Shown here one piece after another: positions 1-5,347 of a DNA stretch of 6,317 bases. Below the pieces are notes generated by a model. It saw nothing but the letters and a program-made list of their open reading frames with translations, had not been told where the DNA came from and made no database searches. This stretch comes from Calditrichia bacterium (lineage in GTDB: Bacteria > Calditrichota > Calditrichia > Calditrichales > Calditrichaceae). The position numbers were made by a program, and so were the translations under genes. Location of the stretch: positions 1 through 6,317 of the forward strand of contig JALWEA010000637.1 of assembly GCA_027039465.1 (NCBI GenBank), written 5' to 3'. Position 1 is the first letter of the stretch. Each line of letters starts with the position of its first letter.

Positions 1-63
1 ATTCTCATCATCTTCCATGCGCGACGCAGGAGGAGGAAACGAGGGGATGGGATCGCGAGGTAA
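1..63 (+). CDS. Possible C-terminal tail of an upstream gene (partial)
   Basis: Frame 1 is open from the window edge to a TAA at 61-63. It encodes about 20 residues: a short hydrophobic run (ILIIF), then HARRRRRKRGDGIAR. A hydrophobic stretch followed by a dense Arg/Lys cluster is a common cytoplasmic end for a membrane protein with its last transmembrane segment near the C-terminus. A weak terminator lies about 115 bases downstream, consistent with a transcript ending here. The fragment is too short to assign a family, and chance open frame is a real alternative. Confidence 0.33.
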   Translation: MLIIFHARRRRRKRGDGIAR

Positions 64-178
64 AATACTCACGTGTCCACTCTCTAACAAGGAGATAAAG
101 CACCTTTTTCAAAAAAATGATGACTATTTTGTTAGCCACAACATTTATGTTGGGGTCAAATCAAAAACTCTGCATTGT

Positions 179-196
179 AGCCCTTTAGGGCTTTTT
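179..196 (+). terminator. Weak intrinsic terminator upstream of eno
   Basis: AGCCC (179-183) pairs with GGGCT (188-192) around a TTTA loop and is followed by a short T-run to 196. The stem is only 5 bp, but the shape is right and it sits between a possible upstream gene end and the eno promoter region. A hairpin just upstream, CAACA (139-143) with TGTTG (148-152), may add structure. Confidence 0.5.
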
Positions 197-270
197 AGAG
201 TAAGAGTCCAACGGTCTTAATTTTGTAACTTAAATCTTCTACCTTCATCTTCTCTATTGAAAAGATTTTT

Positions 271-299
271 TTGAACTTTTTGCGTTCCCTGTTTATCTT
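271..299 (+). promoter_or_regulatory. Candidate eno promoter
   Basis: TTGAAC (271-276) and TATCTT (294-299) are 17 bases apart and each match the sigma-70-type consensus at four of six positions. This would give a leader of about 50 bases before eno. The surrounding sequence is AT-rich, so chance matches are likely and the promoter class used by this organism is unknown. Confidence 0.3.
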
Positions 300-344
300 G
301 TGAAAATGTTATTATTTTTAAACAATTCTTGAATCATTAAAATG

Positions 345-350
345 AAAGGG
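345..350 (+). promoter_or_regulatory. eno ribosome binding site
   Basis: AAAGGG ends seven bases before the ATG at 358, a normal Shine-Dalgarno spacing, and supports that start over internal ATGs. Confidence 0.75.
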
Positions 351-357
351 TGCAGGT

Positions 358-1641
358 ATGCCTATTATTGAAGATGTTTACGCTCGTGAGATTTTAGATA
401 GTCGTGGTAATCCTACCGTTGAGGTAGAAGTATTATTGGAGGACGGCAGTTTTGGCCGTGCCGATGTGCCTTCCGGCGCTTCAACGGGCGAAAAGGAAGC
501 CGTCGAATTGCGTGACGGAGACAAAAGCCGTTATTTGGGCAAAGGTGTTTTGAAAGCCGTTCAAAATGTAAATGAAATTATTGCCGAAGAGATCATCGGG
601 CTGGAAGCTACGGATCAGCCCGAGATTGATCGTTTGCTCATTGAACTGGACGGCACGCCGAACAAAAGCAAGTTGGGCGCCAATGCCATTTTGGGCGTTT
701 CCATTGCCGTAGCCAAAGCTGCAGCCGAATCGGTCGGTTTGCCCTTGTTCCAGTATTTGGGCGGCGTTAATGCCAAGGTGTTACCGGTACCGATGATGAA
801 TATCTTAAACGGTGGTAAGCACGCGGACAACAACGTGGATGTGCAGGAATTCATGATTTCTCCGGCCGGCGCCTGTTGCTTCAAAGAAGCGCTGCGCATG
901 GGATCGGAAGTCTTCCACAATCTTAAAAGCGTTCTCAAAAGCAAAGGTTACAGCACGGCGGTTGGCGACGAGGGCGGCTTCGCTCCCGATTTGAAATCCA
1001 ATCAGGAGGCGCTGGATTTAATTGTGCAGGCCATTGAAAAAGCCGGTTACAAACCCGGTGAAGACATCTTCATCTGCCTCGACCCTGCAGCTAGTGAATT
1101 CTACGATAAAGAGAAGAAACGTTACATTTTGGCATCCGAAGGCAAAGAACTGACCGGCGAAGAAATGATCGACTACTACGCCAAATGGATTGAACAGTAC
1201 CCGATCATTTCCTTGGAAGACGGCCTGGATGAAAACGATTGGGACAATTGGAAGCTGCTCACCGAAAAATTGGGCGACAAAGTGCAGTTGGTCGGCGATG
1301 ATATTTTTGTGACCAATACCGAACTGTTGGCCAAAGGCATCGAAATGGGTGTGGCCAATTCCATCCTGATCAAACTGAACCAGATCGGAACGGTCAGTGA
1401 AACGATGGATGCCATCGAACTGGCGCACAAGGCCGGTTACACGACGGTTGTTTCCCATCGCTCCGGCGAAACGGAAGACACCACCATTGCCGATTTGGTC
1501 GTGGCTACCAACGGCGGGCAAATTAAAACCGGTTCCGCTTCCAGAACCGATCGCATTGCCAAGTACAACCAATTACTGCGCATCGAAGACACGCTCGGTG
1601 AAAACGCAAAATTCCTGGGTTTGAAAGCATTTAAACGTTAA
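358..1641 (+). CDS. eno: Enolase (phosphopyruvate hydratase)
   Basis: Enolase interconverts 2-phosphoglycerate and phosphoenolpyruvate in glycolysis and gluconeogenesis, in the cytoplasm, and in many bacteria also associates with the RNA degradosome. The 427-residue product has the normal bacterial length and the full N-terminal signature (AREILDSRGNPTVEVEV). By alignment with the known enzyme, the functional residues are all present: His155 in GGKHADNN, Glu205 in GDEGGF, metal ligands Asp242, Glu287 and Asp314, catalytic Lys339 in ILIKLNQIGT, Arg368-Ser369 in SHRSGETED, and Lys390 in GQIKTGS. The protein ends in the usual short basic tail (LKAFKR). The start has a well-placed SD. A strong terminator follows immediately, so eno is probably its own transcription unit with partial readthrough into ftsB. 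Nothing about the gene is unusual; family assignment is certain. Confidence 0.98.
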   Translation: MPIIEDVYAREILDSRGNPTVEVEVLLEDGSFGRADVPSGASTGEKEAVELRDGDKSRYLGKGVLKAVQNVNEIIAEEIIGLEATDQPEIDRLLIELDGTPNKSKLGANAILGVSIAVAKAAAESVGLPLFQYLGGVNAKVLPVPMMNILNGGKHADNNVDVQEFMISPAGACCFKEALRMGSEVFHNLKSVLKSKGYSTAVGDEGGFAPDLKSNQEALDLIVQAIEKAGYKPGEDIFICLDPAASEFYDKEKKRYILASEGKELTGEEMIDYYAKWIEQYPIISLEDGLDENDWDNWKLLTEKLGDKVQLVGDDIFVTNTELLAKGIEMGVANSILIKLNQIGTVSETMDAIELAHKAGYTTVVSHRSGETEDTTIADLVVATNGGQIKTGSASRTDRIAKYNQLLRIEDTLGENAKFLGLKAFKR

Positions 1642-1652
1642 TGAAACAAAGG

Positions 1653-1687
1653 AAAGCCCGGCAGCAAAGGCTCTGTCGGGCTTTTTT
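1653..1687 (+). terminator. Intrinsic terminator after eno
   Basis: An 11-bp stem (1653-1663 with 1674-1684, one G-T pair, CCCG/CGGG core) closes a 10-base loop and runs into six Ts at 1682-1687. It begins 11 bases after the eno stop codon and ends just before the ATG of the next gene, so it separates eno from the ftsB-barrel pair or attenuates readthrough. Confidence 0.85.
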
Positions 1688-1689
1688 AA

Positions 1690-2016
1690 ATGATGACCAA
1701 AAAAACGACTTCAAAGCGAAATAAACATTCCGCGGTAATTCCGATTAAAACGCTGATTCTGGGCTTTATCGCCTTAGGGTTGATTTATTTTCTCTTTTTG
1801 TCCGGATCGCACAATGTGGTGCGTTACTTCCGCCAAAAAGCGCAAAAAGAAAATCTGATCCGTGAAATTGATTCTTTGAAGGTGCAAAAGGCCAAGTTGA
1901 AATCCGAATCGGAACGACTGAAGAACGACCCCGATTACATCGAAAAAATTGCCCGCGAAAAATACAACATGAAAAAGAAAGATGAAAAAGTTTACAAGAT
2001 AATCAAGGAAAAGTAA
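1690..2016 (+). CDS. FtsB/DivIC-family septum formation initiator
   Basis: This is a small bitopic divisome protein. In characterised relatives (FtsB, DivIC) it pairs with FtsL and FtsQ/DivIB to link the early division ring to septal wall synthesis. The 108 residues show a basic cytoplasmic N-terminus (about 1-14), one transmembrane helix (about 18-38, TLILGFIALGLIYFLF), a charged coiled coil (about 45-78), and the diagnostic C-terminal motif starting at residue 79 (NDPDYIEKIAREKYNMKK, then DEKVYKI). Location next to eno is seen in several phyla and supports the call. The start is odd: ATG lies three bases past the terminator U-tract and has no adjacent SD, and no other start codon occurs before the membrane helix. 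Its last codons hold the SD for the following gene, suggesting translational coupling. The symbol is left open because FtsB and DivIC cannot be separated on sequence alone. Confidence 0.88.
   Translation: MMTKKTTSKRNKHSAVIPIKTLILGFIALGLIYFLFLSGSHNVVRYFRQKAQKENLIREIDSLKVQKAKLKSESERLKNDPDYIEKIAREKYNMKKKDEKVYKIIKEK
2005..2012 (+). promoter_or_regulatory. Ribosome binding site for the barrel gene, inside the ftsB end
   Basis: AAGGAAAA lies over the last codons of the FtsB-type gene. The AAGGA core (2005-2009) ends nine bases before the ATC at 2019 but 39 bases before the TTG at 2049. It therefore favours initiation at or near 2019. Confidence 0.55.
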
Positions 2017-2018
2017 CC

Positions 2019-3797
2019 ATCAAACGCGTTCTCTTCTCAAAACTCGCATTGACCGCTTTGGTTCTTACTCTGCTCTTCCCTTTCTCCGGTCGGGCGCAAA
2101 TTCCCGATCTGCAAAACTACACTATGCCCCGTCGGTTCATGACCGATTTTTACAAGCAATCCACCACCTGGAATTGGTTAGGCGTTTTTGCCATGAAAAG
2201 CAAGGCGGATTCCGGCATGAGCTGGTCTTTCAGAGAACGCTTCCAAAGCAATCTGCTTATTCCGGCGGAAGGACGGAAAAAGTGGAAGGACGAGCACCTT
2301 TTGCACGGCCTATTTTATTTTAATTGGAATCCAACTGTTGGCGGTTTGTACTTTAATAGCTGGTTTCAAAGCGACAAACAGATTTCGGCCAATAATCAGT
2401 TTGCCAATCACGCCATGGGTTTATTTCTGCAAAAAACCGTTTTCAGGTATTTTCGAATTTCACCCTACCTTGGCTATCAATATGCGCGCAACCGCCGACA
2501 TATTGATTGGGGCTGGGATACCGGCATGTCATTGAAATTGAATCGCTACCGTTTTTCCAATTATTCCACGGATTTAAATGCGGCAACCAACTTTGACGTT
2601 TACCCGACACGGCGCAACAAAGAATACGATTTGGTTTCCCATTTCAGCACGCGTTTTTCGCGTTTCAGCTCCGATTCTCTTTTTCTGCATTACAACGATC
2701 TTTCCAAACAATACTATGTGGCGGATTCCATCGAACAGGTTAACATTCACGAACGGGAAGTTCAAAACAAATTATTTTACGATTTCAATAGCGCCAACCG
2801 CTTGATGTTTCAAACCCGCCTGCAGGCAAGAGACATCTCCTACTTTAACGGGCGTTCCATTTTAACCTTTGAAAATTACCTGCGCTATTTGCACACCGGA
2901 CGTCGGCTGACCACATTGTTCACCTTTCGCACTTCCTCGGAAACACAGGACAATGCGGGCACCTACACCGACAGCCGCACCCTGCAAACCGCTTTCAATT
3001 TAAATTTGCAATATCGCATTAATGCCAAGCAGCAAATTTCTTTGAATTCGGCGTACGTTAAACTGCAATACGACACACCGGATTCGATCGTCAATAACGA
3101 TGATCGCGACGAGCTGGGCTTTGTGAGCACCCTGCGCTATCAATGGCACATCAGCCCGGTTTTGGCTCTTAGTTTTGTAGGCTACGTTTATTTATACCAC
3201 CAAATTTACATTTACAAAGAACGAAGTCTGAACAATAATTGGAACCGTATCTACAAATTGAATCCGCGCATTTATTACCGCTGGGGCGCCATTTCCAACC
3301 GTTTGAGCACGGAAGTTCTGGCCAATTACACGATCTACGATTTCGATTATCTCACACCCGATCCGCGCAGTTTTGTTTTCCGCAAATACACCTTTTCCGA
3401 TTCTCTGTTGATCCGCTATTTGACACACCAATTTGTGGGGACGTATTACCGATTGGAATTGGAAGACAAAGGAAGTTTTTTTGAAAAGGAATTTGCTCAG
3501 CAGGTTTTGCAATCGTACGATTCCCGATTTTTTACCGTCTTTTTACGCAATGATCATTTTTTGTTTTTGCGTGCGGATATTGGCTACACTTATTACCGAC
3601 GCAAGGAATGGCGCCATGTTCCGGTTAAAAAGCTAAATCGCACCCTAACCAATCAGGGACCGTATTTGGAACTTTCCTACAACATTCTGCCTAAAATCCT
3701 CTTTTCGGCCAACACGTCGTTCTTAACCCTGGCTGATTCCAGACAACCCCGCCGGCATTATATTACGGGTAAGTTGAAGTTAAGCTACTTCTTTTAG
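2019..3797 (+). CDS. Outer-membrane beta-barrel protein, unnamed family
   Basis: The product is about 592 residues if it starts at the ATC at 2019. That start gives a textbook Sec signal peptide: basic MKRVLFSK, then a hydrophobic core (LALTALVLTLLFPF), then a likely signal peptidase I site after GRA (residue 26). The next conventional start, TTG at 2049, gives 582 residues but removes every positive charge before the core and has no SD. The mature part is rich in Tyr, Phe, Asn and Arg, with many short alternating hydrophobic/polar stretches (for example FVSTLRYQW, LALSFVGYVYLY, YLELSYNIL). It ends in a strand terminating in Phe (KLKLSYFF), the C-terminal signal recognised by the BAM machinery. 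I do not recognise the family, and porin, transporter or structural roles are all possible. It begins two bases after the FtsB stop and so is probably cotranslated with it. No terminator is clear downstream. Confidence 0.8.
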   Translation: MKRVLFSKLALTALVLTLLFPFSGRAQIPDLQNYTMPRRFMTDFYKQSTTWNWLGVFAMKSKADSGMSWSFRERFQSNLLIPAEGRKKWKDEHLLHGLFYFNWNPTVGGLYFNSWFQSDKQISANNQFANHAMGLFLQKTVFRYFRISPYLGYQYARNRRHIDWGWDTGMSLKLNRYRFSNYSTDLNAATNFDVYPTRRNKEYDLVSHFSTRFSRFSSDSLFLHYNDLSKQYYVADSIEQVNIHEREVQNKLFYDFNSANRLMFQTRLQARDISYFNGRSILTFENYLRYLHTGRRLTTLFTFRTSSETQDNAGTYTDSRTLQTAFNLNLQYRINAKQQISLNSAYVKLQYDTPDSIVNNDDRDELGFVSTLRYQWHISPVLALSFVGYVYLYHQIYIYKERSLNNNWNRIYKLNPRIYYRWGAISNRLSTEVLANYTIYDFDYLTPDPRSFVFRKYTFSDSLLIRYLTHQFVGTYYRLELEDKGSFFEKEFAQQVLQSYDSRFFTVFLRNDHFLFLRADIGYTYYRRKEWRHVPVKKLNRTLTNQGPYLELSYNILPKILFSANTSFLTLADSRQPRRHYITGKLKLSYFF

Positions 3798-3809
3798 GAA
3801 TGGGAAGAA

Positions 3810-3842
3810 GGGTTAAGGGTTAAGGGTTAAGAGTTAAGGGTT
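3810..3842 (+). repeat. GGGTTAA tandem heptamer tract
   Basis: Three perfect GGGTTAA units (3810-3830) are followed by GAGTTAA (3831-3837) and a partial GGGTT. The tract starts 13 bases after the barrel gene's stop codon and is followed by TTGAATGG twice in tandem (3849-3864). It is telomere-like only in appearance and is probably a slippage-prone microsatellite. Confidence 0.85.
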
Positions 3843-3888
3843 GATTAGTTGAATGGTTGAATGGGGAAATCGTTATTCGTTAAAGCCT

Positions 3889-4000
3889 GTCATTGCGAAC
3901 GATCCCGTTAGCCTGCGAGCGGGAGAGTGAAGCAATCCCTTTCAAAGCAGCAACGGACGAAAGGGATTCTTCATTCCGCTGCGCTCCATTCAGAATGACA
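3889..4000. repeat. 112-bp MITE- or REP-like element with terminal inverted repeats
   Basis: The element begins TGTCATT (3889-3895) and ends AATGACA (3994-4000), a perfect 7-bp terminal inverted repeat. Inside, GAAGCAATCCCTTT (3929-3942) pairs with AAAGGGATTCTTC (3960-3972) apart from one extra base, and TCCCG (3903-3907) pairs with CGGGA (3920-3924). The wording (CATTGCGA, GAAGCAATC, CATTCCGCTGCGCTCC, CAGAATGACA) resembles dispersed noncoding repeats I recall from several bacterial phyla. There is no open frame, so any mobility would be in trans. Copy number cannot be seen from one window. Confidence 0.7.
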
Positions 4001-4172
4001 GCCCACCACATGTCAATAGTAGACATGGAGCCATGGATTATTAAGATAGTGACATGAATTAATTGAAAATTAGGAACTGGGAACTGGGGCGGCAACCGTT
4101 TCTTGATACGATCCCGCTGGCGCGGTCTCTACTCGGCAACCGGTTACCATTGTTCGCGTTCAGTTCCCGAGT

Positions 4173-4328
4173 GATTCTGCCGAAACTTGTAGGGGCGAAG
4201 CATTTCCCTAACAAATAAAGAAACAATCGATGTTCTTGGTTGCGCAACGTTAAATCTTTTGAGTTTGCATCATCTTGACGGAAATGCTTCGCCCTTACTT
4301 CGGGTATCGCAAAATGAAAGGCAGAATC
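4173..4328. repeat. Nested inverted-repeat element
   Basis: The outer arms GATTCTGCC (4173-4181) and GGCAGAATC (4320-4328) are perfect complements. Nested inside them, 19-base arms at 4189-4207 and 4280-4298 (core GGGCGAAGCATTTCC) pair with one mismatch. Near the centre is a perfect 10-bp palindrome, GTTGCGCAAC (4239-4248). There is no coding capacity. The symmetry suggests a nonautonomous element or a REP-type hairpin unit. In transcripts it could act as a bidirectional processing or termination structure for the two genes converging on it. Confidence 0.7.
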
Positions 4329-4395
4329 GTATCGAGGGACGGACGCGCCACCATAAGTCAATAACGGGAACGAACACAGTGGGTGGTGTAGGCTT

Positions 4396-5079
4396 TCATT
4401 CCTTCAAAATTTTACTGTTCGGGTGCTCTTTCACCCATTTATTCCAAGTGGTACGAACCGAAGGAATTTCCGGCAAAGTAGAGTCGGCCAAAGTTCCGCT
4501 AACGCAACGCAGGAGATGCTCTTCAGGAAAAGGATACCACAAACTTTCCGTTTCCGTATCGTACAAAACGAATGTATTAATGTAAACCCAACCGCTGGGG
4601 CCCAAGGTAATTCGATTATTCTTGGCGACTTTAAGTTCTCGACTGTACACGACAGTCAATTGCTCTAACGGTCAGTAAGTCACCGCCAAGTAACTTGCTC
4701 CGATTTGTTCATCCACGACTTCATGCCCGCTTAAAATGTGCAAGGGGTAAGCGCGCGCTTCACGATTAAATACCAAACCAATCACTTCAAATGTTTCCGT
4801 AGCAGAAGGATAACCGGCCTCGCCCGGTGAAATGAATTTGGGATTCAAAATAGGTGGAATGGCATTAACACCCAAACCGAATCGGAAATTGCCGAGACTA
4901 AATCCATACACTTTAACCGCATGCGTCACATCCCACACCTTACCGGTTCGATCCGTAATAGTAATTTTTCCAGGCGGGTTAACTTTGGTGGTATCCACCA
5001 CACCAATCGGAGTTTTAGCTGGTTTTTCGCAGTTGATTAAAAAAATCGAAAGCGTTAAAAAAAGTAAAATACGAACCAT
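4396..5079 (-). CDS. DUF3179-domain lipoprotein, probable selenoprotein with in-frame UGA (Sec136)
   Basis: Read with one TGA as selenocysteine, the gene gives 227 residues. MVRILLFLTLSIFLINC is a lipoprotein signal with Cys17 as the likely lipidation site, so the domain probably faces the periplasm. DUF3179 hallmarks follow in order: AIPPILNPKF (73-82), VIGLVFNREARAYPLHIL (99-116), HEVVDEQIG, AVTY-U-PL (132-138), GPSGWVY (160-166), LYDTETESLW (172-181), TTWNKW (210-215) and HP (219-220). Family relatives have TYCPL, usually TYCPLC; here TGA (4672-4674) replaces the first Cys and Glu139 the second. The frame is open on both sides of this single TGA, the conserved C-terminal motifs lie beyond it, and a SECIS-like hairpin follows. 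The ATG at 5079 is preferred because AAAGG lies 10 bases upstream; the in-frame ATG at 5097 has no SD. The biochemical role of DUF3179 is unknown; a thiol/selenol redox role is inference. A recent nonsense mutation is the main alternative. Confidence 0.8.
4639..4659 (-). promoter_or_regulatory. Putative bacterial SECIS hairpin
   Basis: On the minus strand, GACTGT (4657-4652) pairs perfectly with ACAGTC (4646-4641) around the loop CGTGT (4651-4647). One T-G and one T-A pair extend the stem to 8 bp. Twenty bases separate the UGA from the loop, and the second loop base is G. This agrees with the bacterial SECIS features I recall from published models: a short upper stem, a small apical loop with G at one of its first two positions, and a loop roughly 16-37 bases past the UGA. 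It would bind SelB and lies inside the coding sequence, as bacterial SECIS elements do. Confidence 0.65.
4672..4674 (-). other. In-frame UGA, candidate selenocysteine codon
   Basis: The TGA sits between TAC (Tyr) and CCG-TTA (Pro-Leu), so the peptide reads TY-U-PL where family relatives read TY-C-PL. It is the only stop in this frame between the start and the terminal TGA at 4396-4398. Confidence 0.72.
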
Positions 5080-5089
5080 TTTGTATCTG

Positions 5090-5094
5090 CCTTT
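5090..5094 (-). promoter_or_regulatory. DUF3179 gene ribosome binding site
   Basis: Minus-strand AAAGG lies 10 bases before the ATG at 5079. It falls inside the first codons of the longer alternative start at 5097, which itself has no SD. It therefore supports the shorter start. Confidence 0.5.
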
Positions 5095-5097
5095 CAT

Positions 5098-5319
5098 TAG
5101 ATTTTAACACAAATCGGGCAGTTAAAATTCCACCACTCTTAAAATATTTATTAGAAAATCCGCATAAAATTTAATGGCTAATCTAGTTTATTTTTTACGC
5201 TTCAATTTTACGATTTCGTAATTGTAATTTTTTTAATACGATAAGTAGAGTTAGAGAAAAAAATAACTTTAAATAGGGGTAGAAATCAAACCCTGCAATT
5301 CGTATATTAAATCAGATTG
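5098..5319. promoter_or_regulatory. AT-rich divergent promoter region
   Basis: This stretch separates the divergent DUF3179 and CBS genes and is strikingly rich in A and T, as expected for a shared promoter region. A minus-strand TAAAAT (5101-5106) could be a -10 box for the DUF3179 gene. I see no convincing -35/-10 pair for the CBS gene and no open frame worth calling. Confidence 0.4.
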
Positions 5320-5333
5320 GGTTAAATTTAACC
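5320..5333. promoter_or_regulatory. Perfect 14-bp palindrome abutting the CBS gene SD
   Basis: GGTTAAATTTAACC is perfectly self-complementary and ends one base before the AAGGAGG SD. Its position suits an operator for a dimeric regulator if transcription starts nearby, or an mRNA hairpin that tunes SD access. AT-richness makes some palindromes likely by chance, but a 14-bp perfect one with GG/CC ends is less so. Confidence 0.4.
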
Positions 5334-5340
5334 AAGGAGG
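5334..5340 (+). promoter_or_regulatory. Strong SD that decides the CBS gene start
   Basis: AAGGAGG is a near-perfect anti-SD complement. Spacing is seven bases to TTG at 5348, one base to TTG at 5342, and 16 bases to ATG at 5357. TTG 5348 is the only well-spaced start. Confidence 0.8.
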
Positions 5341-5347
5341 ATTGGCC

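Larger units (their letters stand above)
3798..4395. other. Gene-free, repeat-rich convergent intergenic region
   Basis: This 598-base gap lies between the convergent barrel and DUF3179 genes. Short open frames exist on both strands, but they run across inverted repeats, have low-complexity products and no SD sites, and look like chance. The recognisable contents are a GGGTTAA tandem tract, a 112-bp inverted-repeat element, a nested inverted-repeat element, and short repeated words such as CGGCAACCG (4090-4098 and 4134-4142) and GGAACTGGG-like stretches (about 4072-4087). A small hairpin, CATGTC (4009-4014) with GACATG (4022-4027), lies between the two elements. Confidence 0.7.

Noticed and set aside
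17..220. 67-codon plus-strand open frame before eno
   Set aside because: The product is Gly-rich, then low-complexity with no recognisable domain. The frame runs through the hairpin at 179-196 and has no SD at a useful distance.
200..357. Riboswitch or structured leader before eno
   Set aside because: The stretch is AT-rich and I could find no conserved aptamer core or terminator/antiterminator pair just before the start.
1018..1572. Long minus-strand open frames across enolase
   Set aside because: These are antisense shadows of a strongly conserved coding region, with no SD and no domain features.
3810..3842. CRISPR-like or telomeric array
   Set aside because: Seven-base units with no spacers do not form a CRISPR array, and a short tract between convergent genes is not a chromosome end.
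4059..4361. 100-codon minus-strand open frame in the repeat region
   Set aside because: It spans both arms of the nested inverted repeat, so its sequence is set by the repeat. It has no family resemblance or SD.
4259..4585. Plus-strand open frames overlapping the DUF3179 gene and the repeat
   Set aside because: They are antisense to the conserved DUF3179 coding sequence and start inside the repeat element.
4396..5097. Reading the DUF3179 locus as two separate genes (4672-5097 and a TTG-initiated 4396-4659) or as a pseudogene
   Set aside because: The two pieces are in the same frame, separated by one TGA, and together form a single conserved domain. The 3' piece has no SD, and its nominal TTG start lies inside the SECIS-like stem. 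The pseudogene reading remains the fallback but does not explain why the stop falls on the conserved Cys.
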